Below, piece by piece: positions 1 through 8,700 of a stretch of DNA of 64,000 nt. Position numbers and translations under genes: made by a program. Every line of letters starts with the position of its first letter. The stretch's first letter is position 1. The DNA comes from Pelagibius litoralis. Its GTDB lineage: Bacteria; Pseudomonadota; Alphaproteobacteria; Kiloniellales; DSM-21159. A model generated the notes under the pieces. That model ran no database searches and was not told the origin of the DNA. It saw only the letters and a list, made by a program, of their open reading frames with translations. The stretch lies in the NCBI GenBank assembly GCA_029287455.1, contig JARFRB010000116.1, positions 31,118 to 95,117 of the forward strand. Reading direction: 5' to 3'.

Positions 1-103
1 TCACCAGCAGGGGCAGGCCGGAAAGGGCCCCAAGCGTGGCGGAAATATCCTCGATTCGGCCAGGCTCGCCGGGATGGGCGGTTTGCGGGCCGCCTTCATT
101 CAT
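1..103 (-). CDS. 5' end of an unidentified protein, cut by the window edge
   Basis: An ATG on the minus strand at 103 opens a frame that stays open to the window edge. It gives a short polar start (MNEGGPQTAHPGEP) followed by a segment turning hydrophobic (ISATLGALSGLPLLV). Only 34 residues are visible and no family can be named. The frame is oriented like the next two genes (UDP-glucuronate decarboxylase and phosphatase), with a 181-bp gap before it. No strong Shine-Dalgarno sequence is visible, so the start is tentative. Confidence 0.35.
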   Translation of the reverse strand, partial: MNEGGPQTAHPGEPGRIEDISATLGALSGLPLLV

Positions 104-284
104 CCGCCGCACGGGTCAAGCCTTCCACGCCAAAAGGTCATTGCGGGGTTTTAGGCGCGCGCGGGCCGGGGGGCAAGGGGGCAAGGCGGAAAGGGAGGTT
201 CACCCAGGCCCGCCTGTTTCGCCAAGCGAATGCACCGTCGCCCAGGCGCCCCGCGCGCTGAGTCTCCGCGCCCTCAGCGCTGGC

Positions 285-1262
<978 letters not shown>

Positions 1263-1403
1263 CACCCCTCCCAGATCGGCGGCCAAAGACTTCGGAACGC
1301 TATCCGACCGCGATGGAGGTGGCTACCTGTGCATGCTTATTACCCCACAATGATAGAACTATGTCCTAAGAGGGACGGAGCGGACCTGTCTCCTTGCCCT
1401 GGG

Positions 1404-1423
1404 CCGTGCCACCACGGGCACGG
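1404..1423. other. Hairpin between phosphatase and UDP-glucuronate decarboxylase genes
   Basis: A 7-bp perfect stem (CCGTGCC / GGCACGG, 6-nt loop) lies just after the minus-strand phosphatase stop codon. It has no clear T-run, so it is a weak terminator candidate at most. Confidence 0.25.
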
Positions 1424-1460
1424 GCGGTTTGGCCGACCTCGGATGGGGTAGGGACCCCGG

Positions 1461-2216
1461 TCAGGTGTGGAGAAAACCGTAGGTGTCGTCGGCCAGGACG
1501 AGGGCCGTAAGCTGCCCGCCGTAACAGGCACCAGTATCTACGGCGATCCGATTGACGCGGACCTCTGGCTCCGAACTGGGGGTATGGCCATGCACGACCA
1601 CCTTGCCGTGGTCCGCTTTGGAGCGCAGGAAGGGATTTCTGATCCAGAGCAGGTCGGCTTCGTTCTGGCGATCAAGCTCGACCCCAGGGCGAATGCCGGC
1701 ATGGGCGAAGAAGTAATCGCCCTCCGCATGGCTTAACCGCAGATTCTGGAAAAACGAGTGATGGGCGGGTGGCATCATGGCCCTCAGCCTTTCCCGGACC
1801 CAGGGCATGGGGTGAGACCGGCCGTCCCGGTTCCACAGATCGACCCGATAGCTTTCCAAGGTCGCTTCGCCGCCGTTGTGCAGCCAGGCTTGGCCAATAT
1901 CCGGGTTCTCCAGGAACTCGAGCAGGAAGCGCTCGTGGTTGCCCATGAGGTGGACGACCTCGAAATCGGGCAGAGGCCCGCCGATCAGGCGGTCGATCAC
2001 TTGTCTGGAGGAGGGTCCTCGGTCGATATAATCCCCAAGATAAACAACGACCCGGCGACGTTGGGGCTCGCGCGATGCATCCTCCCAGATCGCGTCATGA
2101 AGGCGATCGAGGCGGTCCACGCAACCATGAATATCGCCGATCGCATAGACGCGGGTATCCGCCGGCACGCGCCGGGTTTCCGTGGATTCCCTCTTGGCGA
2201 CCCATGAACTCAGCAT
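1461..2216 (-). CDS. Serine/threonine protein phosphatase, metallophosphoesterase (PrpA/PP1-like)
   Basis: Cytoplasmic calcineurin-like phosphoesterase that uses two metal ions to remove phosphate from proteins. All four signature blocks are visible in order: GDIHG (about residues 27-31), GDYIDRG, GNHE and HGHTP near the C-terminus. The length of 251 residues is normal for bacterial PrpA/lambda-type phosphatases. The open frame extends upstream to 2417, but that part is arginine-rich with no family resemblance. ATG 2216 (MLSSWVAKRES) puts the metal-binding motif at the usual distance from the start. A diadenosine tetraphosphatase is a possible alternative activity for this fold. Its substrate cannot be told from the neighbours. 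Confidence 0.88.
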   Translation of the reverse strand: MLSSWVAKRESTETRRVPADTRVYAIGDIHGCVDRLDRLHDAIWEDASREPQRRRVVVYLGDYIDRGPSSRQVIDRLIGGPLPDFEVVHLMGNHERFLLEFLENPDIGQAWLHNGGEATLESYRVDLWNRDGRSHPMPWVRERLRAMMPPAHHSFFQNLRLSHAEGDYFFAHAGIRPGVELDRQNEADLLWIRNPFLRSKADHGKVVVHGHTPSSEPEVRVNRIAVDTGACYGGQLTALVLADDTYGFLHT

Positions 2217-2718
2217 GGTGAAGGCGTTCTCCGGCGTGGATTTCGAAAGCCCCGCGGCTCCTCGGCCGCGCCTTCCAAAGATGGTACGTCCGGGGCGGCG
2301 CGTAAAGTCGTCAATCGGGATAACCCACTCGCTGATTTGAAGTAATCGCCGCCTGCTCGACGGGAGCTCCCTCCGCCACCCCAACAGGGGTGATCGCCCG
2401 CTCCAGAGTCCGATCAAAGTCCGAGATTCCGCCCCGGGCTACCCGGGTCCGGCGGCTGCGCCGAAGCGCACAAGGTTCAAGGCAAAATGAATACGAAGGT
2501 ATTAATACGGTGTTAAGTCATTGTGCTGCATGATGTTCTCGCTGTGTTGGAAGGAAGTATCACAGCTCCATCTGGTGTCGACGCGGAGGGGGGATCAGAC
2601 CGACTGATCCAAACGTCATATACGCTCGCATAGCGAGAATATAGTCAGACACACGAACGTGTCTGGCTCACGCTAGAGCGTGACGATCGCGTCGATTGCT
2701 GTGAGGGGGGCACACGTA
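2217..2718. other. 502-bp non-coding region between divergent phosphatase and BTLCP protease genes
   Basis: No convincing reading frame is present. The left half is the upstream region of the phosphatase gene. Part of it (about 2480-2580) is AT-richer than the surroundings, as expected of promoters. The right half holds four successive inverted repeats (2592-2683), listed separately. Confidence 0.6.
2592..2683. repeat. Array of four different inverted repeats upstream of the BTLCP protease
   Basis: Four perfect short inverted repeats follow one another within 92 bp. They are GGATCAG/CTGATCC (2592-2610, loop 5), CTCGC/GCGAG (2625-2637, loop 3), CAGACAC/GTGTCTG (2646-2665, loop 6, extendable as RNA by a G-U and a G-C pair) and TCACGCT/AGCGTGA (2668-2683, loop 2). 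Stem sequences differ from each other, so this is not a repeated operator. It reads either as a structured 5' leader of the plus-strand protease gene or as a cluster of different dyad binding sites. The last arm ends 35 bp before the ATG at 2719. The pattern was seen by eye; significance was not computed. Confidence 0.5.
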
Positions 2719-3438
2719 ATGCGCTGGAAAATATATTTTTTCGCCTTGTCTGTGGTGGCCGTGGTCCATCTCTGTGGAACCGCATCGGCCCAGCAGGCTC
2801 CACAACCACCAGAAGGCGTCCAGTACGCAGCTGCCCCCGCGGGCCACGTGGCGGGAGACTCCGCCGCCATGCCGCCGCCGCGCCTGCGGCTGTTCGGCAC
2901 CCGCGAAGCGTTTTCTCGCGACACCAGCCCGTTCACGAAGTGGCACGACGCCATGCGCCGCGCGGCGGCCGAGACGGCGCCGGATGCTACCTGCGAGCGC
3001 CCGCGGCCAAGCTGCAGGTTGGATCAATGGCGCCGCTTCGTGGATAGTCTGCGCGGCCTCGACCCTCGCAGCCAGGTCGAGGCGATAAATCATGAAATGA
3101 ACCGGCGCACCCATACCCGCGACCGCCGCAATTGGGGTGTTGAGGATTACTGGGCTAGCCCCATGGAGTTCCTGGATAAGAGCGGCGATTGCGAGGACTA
3201 TGCCATCGCCAAATATGTCTCTTTACGTGCCTTGGGCTGGTCGGACCGCCAGCTTCGGCTTGTTGTTTTGAAGGATCGCCGCTCTCAGATGATGCACGCG
3301 ATCCTCGTGGCCCAGCTCGAGGGTGAGACGCTCGTGCTCGACAATCAAATCTCCTCGGTCGTCAAGGCCGATTCCATTCGCCATTACACGCCGCTCTATT
3401 CCATCAATCAAAGCGGCTGGTGGCTACACCGTACCTGA
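2719..3438 (+). CDS. Periplasmic transglutaminase-like cysteine protease (BTLCP / peptidase C93, LapG family)
   Basis: A secreted cysteine protease fold of the family that includes LapG, which cuts large surface adhesins in pseudomonads under c-di-GMP control. Seen: an N-terminal hydrophobic signal segment (residues about 5-20) with likely cleavage after TASA (24), then the conserved catalytic triad Cys158 (KSGDCEDYA), His193 (MMHAIL) and Asp208 (LVLDNQ). Length of 239 residues fits. The frame opens upstream at 2680, but ATG 2719 gives a proper signal peptide. No LapD receptor or giant adhesin gene lies in this window, so a role in biofilm release is inference from family only. Two extra cysteines (92 and 99) could form a disulfide. 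Confidence 0.85.
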   Translation: MRWKIYFFALSVVAVVHLCGTASAQQAPQPPEGVQYAAAPAGHVAGDSAAMPPPRLRLFGTREAFSRDTSPFTKWHDAMRRAAAETAPDATCERPRPSCRLDQWRRFVDSLRGLDPRSQVEAINHEMNRRTHTRDRRNWGVEDYWASPMEFLDKSGDCEDYAIAKYVSLRALGWSDRQLRLVVLKDRRSQMMHAILVAQLEGETLVLDNQISSVVKADSIRHYTPLYSINQSGWWLHRT

Positions 3439-3454
3439 CGCGTTAAGTGACGGC

Positions 3455-4039
3455 CTAACCCCGCGGCGCGTACTTTGCCAGGATGCGCTGCAGGGTGCGG
3501 CGGTGCATGTTCAGCCGCCGGGCGGTTTCCGAGACATTGCGGTCGCATTGCTCGTAAATGCGCTGGATATGCTCCCAACGCACCCGGTCGGCGGACATTG
3601 GCTGATCGGGGGGCGCTGGCATCTCGCCTTCCGGGGCGAGCAGGGCGGCTTCCACCTGATCGGCATCGGTTGGTTTCGTTAGATAGTCGATGGCGCCTGC
3701 CTTCACCGCGGCCACGGCCGTGGCAATATTGCCATAGCCGGTCAGTATGATGGCGCGTGCGTCCGGGCGCGCTTCGCGCAGAGCCTGTACCACGTCCAAC
3801 CCACTGCCGTCGCCCAAGCGCAGGTCGACCACCGCGAAAGCAGGGGTGGCGGCCCGTGACGCCTCGACGCCAGCGGCGACGCTGTCCGCCAAGGTGACGT
3901 CGAATCCACGCGCGCCCATGGCACGCGCCAAACGATCGCGAAATCGAGTGTCGTCGTCGACAATCAGCAAACGCGAATCCGTAAGTCCGTTCCGGGCGTC
4001 CTGACCGGCGAGCGCGGGGCTCGTATCGGTGGAGTCCAT
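3455..4039 (-). CDS. regA: RegA/ActR/PrrA-type redox response regulator
   Basis: DNA-binding response regulator of the global redox system that controls photosynthesis, respiration, carbon and nitrogen fixation genes in alphaproteobacteria. Seen: receiver domain with the acidic pair in IVDDD, phosphoacceptor Asp72 (VVDLRLGDG), switch Thr100 and Lys122. A short proline-rich linker leads to a Fis-type helix-turn-helix at about 167-192 (NVSETARRLNMHRRTLQRIL), the near-invariant RegA recognition region. Length of 194 residues is slightly above the 184 usual for RegA. It lies 62 bp downstream of regB on the same strand and is probably cotranscribed with it. Confidence 0.95.
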   Translation of the reverse strand: MDSTDTSPALAGQDARNGLTDSRLLIVDDDTRFRDRLARAMGARGFDVTLADSVAAGVEASRAATPAFAVVDLRLGDGSGLDVVQALREARPDARAIILTGYGNIATAVAAVKAGAIDYLTKPTDADQVEAALLAPEGEMPAPPDQPMSADRVRWEHIQRIYEQCDRNVSETARRLNMHRRTLQRILAKYAPRG

Positions 4040-4101
4040 TTACCGCATCCTCGTTCCGGGTTTCCGACTTCGCCTTTCGCGGGCAAGCGGCACCCCTGTT
4101 C

Positions 4102-5454
4102 TCAATCAATCGCTTCTAATGTGTCACGTTCCCAGCGGATGACAACCTTCGCGCCCCCCGAGGCCCGGTTGGCGAAGCTGATGCGCGCGCCGCTGTGGGC
4201 CAGCAGCCGCTCCGCGATGAAGATGCCAAGTCCCATGTTGTCGCCAAGCGCGCGCGCCTTGGCTGGCCGCGCCGACACGTAGGGCTCACCCAGAGCGCCG
4301 AGAATGGTGGGCTCGAATCCCGGGCCATCGTCCAGGATCTCCACGCTTGCCTCCCGCGCTGTCCAGCCGGTGCGCAATTCGACCCGGTGCCGGGCAAACT
4401 GGATTGCGTTCTGGATAAGCGCCTCGAGCCCTCGCAACGTCTCGGGACTGTAGGCTGTCTCGGGCTCGGGCGCGTCCTCCGGGTCCGTTACCCGGGTGGC
4501 GGTTACCTCCAGCCCATCGTGGGTTTGACGCTGCAGGGCCGCTTCAACGAGCGCCGAAAGCGGCAAGCGGTGGAAGGGGTGCGCGAAATCCTGACTTGGC
4601 TGCCTCGCGAGTTCGGCCAGGATCCCTCGGCAACGCTGGCTTTCCGAGCGCAGGAGCGCGACGTCCTCGCGCAAGGGGCTGTCCGCCGGCAGATCGGGCG
4701 GAAGCTCGCGCTCCATTTCCCGCGCCGCGACCGCGATGGTGCCAAGGGGGCTGCCGAGTTCGTGAGCCGCCGCCGCCGCCAGCCCGCCGAGGGCGGAGAG
4801 TTGCTGTTCGCGCGCAAGGGCGATCTGTGTGGCGCTCAGAGCCGCTTGCATCCTGCGGGCCTCAAGGGCGAGGGAGGAGACGTAGGCGGCGATGAAGACG
4901 ATGGCCACGACCAGCGACCCCCAGATGCCCGCCAGGTAGACCGGTGGCAACTCCAGGCCCGGCGCGGCCCAGGGCAGCGGTAGGTGCCAGATGGCCAGGG
5001 CCGTCGCCGCGCTCACCGCCAGAAGCGAAAGCACCGCGGTGCTGCGCCGGGAGAGGGTTGCCGCGGACACCACCACGGGTGCCAGCATCAGCAAGGTGAA
5101 GGGGTTGTTCAAGCCCCCGGTGAGGGCGAGCAGGGCCGTGAGCTGCAGCAAATCGAAGGCGAGGTAGGCCCGCGCCACCCCTTCCGTCAACCAGACGGCT
5201 CCGCGATGACTGAGAGCGGCGTAGAGATTGAGGGCGGCCGAAGCGCCGATAATGAGCGAGACGGGAACCACCGGCAGCTGGTAACCAAGCGCCAGATCCA
5301 CCACCAGCAGCGCCATCACCTGGCCCAGGATCGCCACCCAGCGAATGAACACTAAGCTGGGTTGGCGCACGCGGCCCTCAGTGGATGATGCCTCGCGGCG
5401 GCCGCGCGCCAAGGCGGCGGGTCGCGGCGCGGGTTGTCTCGATGCTTCACTCAT
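4102..5454 (-). CDS. regB: RegB/ActS/PrrB-type redox-sensing histidine kinase
   Basis: Inner-membrane sensor kinase partner of RegA. Seen: about six transmembrane segments between residues 37 and 195, the quinone-binding signature GGLNNPF (113-119), the H-box with His231 (AAHELGSPLG), the redox-active cysteine region SQRCRGIL with Cys275, and N and G boxes toward the C-terminus (IQNAIQFA, DDGPGFEP, GLGIFIAE). Both known redox inputs of RegB, quinone binding and the reactive cysteine, are therefore preserved. Length of 450 residues matches. Unlike the Rhodobacter locus, no senC/prrC copper chaperone or hvrA gene is adjacent. The gene is first in a regB-regA unit. Confidence 0.95.
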   Translation of the reverse strand: MSEASRQPAPRPAALARGRREASSTEGRVRQPSLVFIRWVAILGQVMALLVVDLALGYQLPVVPVSLIIGASAALNLYAALSHRGAVWLTEGVARAYLAFDLLQLTALLALTGGLNNPFTLLMLAPVVVSAATLSRRSTAVLSLLAVSAATALAIWHLPLPWAAPGLELPPVYLAGIWGSLVVAIVFIAAYVSSLALEARRMQAALSATQIALAREQQLSALGGLAAAAAHELGSPLGTIAVAAREMERELPPDLPADSPLREDVALLRSESQRCRGILAELARQPSQDFAHPFHRLPLSALVEAALQRQTHDGLEVTATRVTDPEDAPEPETAYSPETLRGLEALIQNAIQFARHRVELRTGWTAREASVEILDDGPGFEPTILGALGEPYVSARPAKARALGDNMGLGIFIAERLLAHSGARISFANRASGGAKVVIRWERDTLEAID

Positions 5455-5557
5455 ACCGAGGCATCAATTGACCGTTCTCTTGGATTTGACAAGGCTTCGC
5501 GCCGATGGGGCGGCTTGAAACCTGGACGCGCGCGGCGCGCAACCCCATACATATGGC

Positions 5558-6589
5558 ATGACGGCAACCTTAGGTGAGAAGGGCGGAGGTCAAGGCCAGG
5601 GGATCGTTCCGGCGGTGGATCCGGCGCTCGTCGAGCGCGCGGTCTTGCGGGGAAGCCGTCGCTACGTCGAGTCACGGCGCGGCCGAATTCCCGCCTTTAT
5701 CGCCAAAAACTTCAGTGTCTCCGGTGCCGCCGAATTGCATGGGCGGGCGGTCGGCTGGGACTTGTTGCGCGCGCCGGCCAACCTGGGGCTCTCGCTGCCC
5801 TACGTGGCTCTCCAGGGGACGGCGGCGGTGAGCCGGGGGTTGGGCATGCCGCGGGCCGGCGACTGGCTGGGGCGCAAAACCTTCTTGCTGACCACCGATG
5901 TCGCCCGCGAGATCGAATGGCGCCTGTTCAGCGAGTTCCTCGAGCTGCCATACCGCCAAACCTATCGCGGGCAGGAACGGACGTTCGAAGGCGATGCGCT
6001 GGCCGGTACGATCCTATCCGATCCGGAGCTTTCGCAGATTCTTCGGGCCATGCTGGCGCGTCTCGGCCGCCGCGCTGACGATCCGGAGTTCCGGCAGTGG
6101 TTGAGCGAGGCCATGACGGCCTACACCGGCAGCCGCGTCGCCGCGGGCGACCTCGCTAACGCGCTGCTTTCGGCGGGGGCGGGGGCTCTTCTGGCCAAGC
6201 AGTGGACGCCGGGTGCCTTGTCACTTGGTCCCGCGATCGCCAATCTCATGGCCCATCAGGCGGCGGTGGCCAGCTTCCCCTTGGGTGCGGGCTTGGGAAG
6301 CTTGTGGTACGGGGCTTTTCCAGTTAGCGCTTCGGCGGCGGCGATGGTTACCCTCACAGGCGGCGTTCTAGCAGGCTTCGCCCTTCTCTCGGCTTTCTCC
6401 GGGATGGCCACCGATCCAATCCAAAAGCGCCTCGGCCTCCATGAGCGGCGGCTGAACAAGCTTCTCGACGGCTTGGATCACTCCCTGATCGAAGGCCGGG
6501 GGGAGTTTCGGCCTCGCGATCACTACGCCGCACGGGTTTTCGATCTCTTCGACATGGTTTCCGCCGCCTACCGGGTCACCTTGCGCTAG
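5558..6589 (+). CDS. Conserved hypothetical protein with hydrophobic C-terminal segments (possibly DUF6635 family)
   Basis: I do not assign a function. The protein has 343 residues. An N-terminal region contains RIPAFIAKNFSVSGAAELHGRAVGWDLLRAP. An amphipathic middle part follows, then two or three hydrophobic stretches (about 195-215, 235-255 and 260-285, rich in Gly and Ala), and a charged C-terminus. I have a weak memory of such proteins being grouped as DUF6635 in alphaproteobacteria. It is divergent from regB (104-bp gap) and converges on the NnrU gene, with the two stop codons overlapping by 4 bp. ATG 5558 is the first start in frame; no good Shine-Dalgarno sequence is seen. Confidence 0.7.
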   Translation: MTATLGEKGGGQGQGIVPAVDPALVERAVLRGSRRYVESRRGRIPAFIAKNFSVSGAAELHGRAVGWDLLRAPANLGLSLPYVALQGTAAVSRGLGMPRAGDWLGRKTFLLTTDVAREIEWRLFSEFLELPYRQTYRGQERTFEGDALAGTILSDPELSQILRAMLARLGRRADDPEFRQWLSEAMTAYTGSRVAAGDLANALLSAGAGALLAKQWTPGALSLGPAIANLMAHQAAVASFPLGAGLGSLWYGAFPVSASAAAMVTLTGGVLAGFALLSAFSGMATDPIQKRLGLHERRLNKLLDGLDHSLIEGRGEFRPRDHYAARVFDLFDMVSAAYRVTLR

Positions 6590-7290
6590 CCGAAGCCTGC
6601 CGGAAAGGGGCTGACGCCGAATATGTGCAGGTGCCCGCCGAGAAAAACGATATACGCCGCCAGCCCAAGGGCTGGCCGCCACCAGCCCAGGCCTTTCCAA
6701 TCCATGGAGGTGCGGCGGCTCGCCAGGGCGGCGAAGGGAAGGGCGCTGGTCGTTAGCTTCATCGGACCCCAGGCGCTGCCCAGTCCGTCTTCACGGCGCC
6801 GGTCGATATGCCGCATGCCGCCGAGAGACAAGATCAGCAGCCCCCCCATCATGATCAGGCTGGCGAGGTAGCCATTCACCAGGATGTGGCTGGCCGCCCA
6901 AAGCGCCACGGCCCAGAGGAACGGGTGGCGCGTGACGCGCAGGATTCCCGGAGCCGGGTTCTGGCTGCCGTCAAGCAAGACTTCTCCCCCCATCGCGGTC
7001 GGGCTGCGGGTGGTGAGCCCGGCAACTGCGAGGATGAAGGCGACGGGCATGACGAGAAGCGGGACCCAATACAACGCCGCCGGCGCCGTCCAAAGAACCA
7101 CAGTCGGGGCCTTGCCATAGGAGATCCCCATCCAGACGAAGGCGCCGACCGCGATCGCTGAATAGACGAGCCGGAACGCCTTGTCGCCGATCCGGTGAAT
7201 CAGCTCGCCCCGCAGAGGCCTGGCCGAGAGCAGGAAATGTCCGCCCACGAAGAGGACGGTGGCGGCGAGCAGCTGATTGAAGCCTTCCAT
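6586..7290 (-). CDS. NnrU family integral membrane protein
   Basis: Membrane protein of the NnrU family, first noted beside nitrite/nitric oxide reductase genes and related in layout to isoprenylcysteine methyltransferase-like proteins. Seen: about six hydrophobic segments, an early GGHFLLSARPLR motif, and the family's core VTRHPFLWAVALWAASHI in the middle. 234 residues from ATG 7290; the open frame continues upstream to 7356 but with an arginine-rich, unlikely N-terminus. No denitrification gene is nearby, so a link to NO metabolism is not supported by context. A role in carotenoid or lipid chemistry, known for related ZISO/NnrU proteins, is possible. Confidence 0.88.
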   Translation of the reverse strand: MEGFNQLLAATVLFVGGHFLLSARPLRGELIHRIGDKAFRLVYSAIAVGAFVWMGISYGKAPTVVLWTAPAALYWVPLLVMPVAFILAVAGLTTRSPTAMGGEVLLDGSQNPAPGILRVTRHPFLWAVALWAASHILVNGYLASLIMMGGLLILSLGGMRHIDRRREDGLGSAWGPMKLTTSALPFAALASRRTSMDWKGLGWWRPALGLAAYIVFLGGHLHIFGVSPFPAGFG

Positions 7291-7360
7291 GCGCCTTAGT
7301 GTAGTGTCTTTGCGCGCGCGACGGAATCGGAACCGGACCCCGCCTCGGCCAGGCAAGCCC

Positions 7361-7918
7361 TCATGATTCCAGTTCGCTGTCCCAATAGAGAAAGTCGGAC
7401 CAGCTTTGGTGCAGGAAGTTCGGGGGAAAGGCGCGGCCGTGCTCTTGCAGCTTATAGGACTCCGGCTGCTCGGGGCTGGTCAGAGGCTCCATGCCGCAGT
7501 CGGAGGGCAGCCGGTTGCCCTTGGTCAGGTTGCAGCCTTGGCAGGCCGTCACGATGTTCTCCCAGCAGGTTCGACCTCCGCGCGAACGCGGGATGACGTG
7601 GTCGAAGGTCAGGTCTTCCGCCGGGAAACGGTCGCCACAGTACTGGCAGATAAAGCGATCGCGCAGGAAGACGTTGAAGCGGGTGAAGGCGGGCCGCCGG
7701 TCGAGGCGCACGTACTCTTTCAGGGAGATCACGCTGGGCAGCGCCATCTCGCAGGTGGGCGAGTGCACCTTCTTCTCGTATTGAGAAATGATGTTCACGC
7801 GATCAAGGAACACCGCTTTTATGGCGTCCTGCCAGCCCCAAAGGGAGAGCGGAAAATAACTGAGCGGACGGAAGTCCGCATTCAGTACGAGAGCCGGATA
7901 GTTTTCGGCCGAAGCCAA
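7361..7918 (-). CDS. HNH endonuclease domain protein
   Basis: Small HNH nuclease protein of the type widespread as a single chromosomal gene in alphaproteobacteria; its physiological role is not established. Seen: an N-terminal region ALVLNADFRPLSYFPLSLW, then a zinc ribbon and HNH core (CQYCGDRF, LTFDHVIPRSRGG, WENIVTACQGCNLTKGNR). The frame is open upstream to 8026, but I choose the TTG at 7918. It has an AGGAG Shine-Dalgarno sequence 7 nt away and gives the common 185-residue protein starting a few residues before ALVLNADF. It is an orphan gene, with no methylase or phage genes around it. Confidence 0.88.
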   Translation of the reverse strand: MASAENYPALVLNADFRPLSYFPLSLWGWQDAIKAVFLDRVNIISQYEKKVHSPTCEMALPSVISLKEYVRLDRRPAFTRFNVFLRDRFICQYCGDRFPAEDLTFDHVIPRSRGGRTCWENIVTACQGCNLTKGNRLPSDCGMEPLTSPEQPESYKLQEHGRAFPPNFLHQSWSDFLYWDSELES

Positions 7919-7925
7919 GACCACT

Positions 7926-7930
7926 CTCCT
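7926..7930 (-). promoter_or_regulatory. Shine-Dalgarno sequence deciding a TTG start
   Basis: AGGAG on the minus strand, 7 nt before the TTG at 7918 and only 1 nt before the in-frame GTG at 7924, which favours TTG as the start of the HNH gene. Confidence 0.5.
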
Positions 7931-8175
7931 GTCGCTGCCGCTGGTCCCGATAACGTGCCGTGAACCCGCTAAGGTGATACCCGCCCGGGGCGCGAAACAC
8001 AAGATATTGTGCCCTTGAAGCTGCAATCTTCATCGTGCTGTCACAGGTCTTTTGCCAATCGAACCGGCGCAATTAGTAAACTAATGCCTGGAAAGATCTT
8101 GGTGGGGCGCCTTCGTATCCCAACATGGCAAGCTCGGTTCGTTTGCCGTCCGCATGACCTTGAGGAGATCTAGAT

Positions 8176-8700
8176 ATGCCAAGCAGCCTTGCAGCAGGTT
8201 CCCGCTTTCCCGAGATGACTCTGCCGCTCGTGGGCGGGGGCGAGGTGACGCTTGGAGGTCCGGGCGGCTGGCGCCTGGTAATCGTCTACCGCGGCAAGCA
8301 CTGTCCTCTGTGCCGGAAGTATTTGGCCGGCTTGGAGGAGATCAAGGATGATTTCGCCGAGATCGGCGTGGATATCGTGCTGGTTTCCGGCGACCCCGAG
8401 GAGAAAGCTGCCGCCACCGTGGCGGAATGGGGCCCGACCTTGCCGGTTGCTTACGGTCTCAGCCTGGCGCAGATGCACGAGCTTGGGCTCTATGTGTCCG
8501 ATCCTCGCTCGCCCGAGGAAACCGACCGGCCTTTCTCCGAGCCGGGGCTCTTCGTGCTCAATCCCGAAGGCGCGATCCAGATCGTCGATCTTTCCAACGC
8601 GCCCTTTTCCCGGCCCGATCTGGCGGGCATCGCGCGTGGCATCGCCTTCGTGCGCGAAAAGGGCTATCCGATCCGGGGGACCAACCGCGCGGCGGCTTAA
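8176..8700 (+). CDS. Peroxiredoxin-like protein (AhpC/TSA redoxin domain)
   Basis: Thioredoxin-fold protein likely to reduce peroxides in the cytoplasm. Seen: 174 residues, no signal peptide, and a CxxC at Cys43-Cys46 (KHCPLCRKYL) at the end of the first beta strand. The motif SGDPEEKAAATV follows, then a C-terminal GLFVLNPEGAIQIVDLSN strand pair typical of AhpC/TSA proteins. The CPLC motif differs from the PxxxTxxC site of classical peroxiredoxins. A thiol-disulfide reductase or an unusual peroxiredoxin-like protein is therefore equally possible. Its stop overlaps the stop of the converging carboxylesterase gene (shared TTAA, 8697-8700). Confidence 0.8.
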   Translation: MPSSLAAGSRFPEMTLPLVGGGEVTLGGPGGWRLVIVYRGKHCPLCRKYLAGLEEIKDDFAEIGVDIVLVSGDPEEKAAATVAEWGPTLPVAYGLSLAQMHELGLYVSDPRSPEETDRPFSEPGLFVLNPEGAIQIVDLSNAPFSRPDLAGIARGIAFVREKGYPIRGTNRAAA

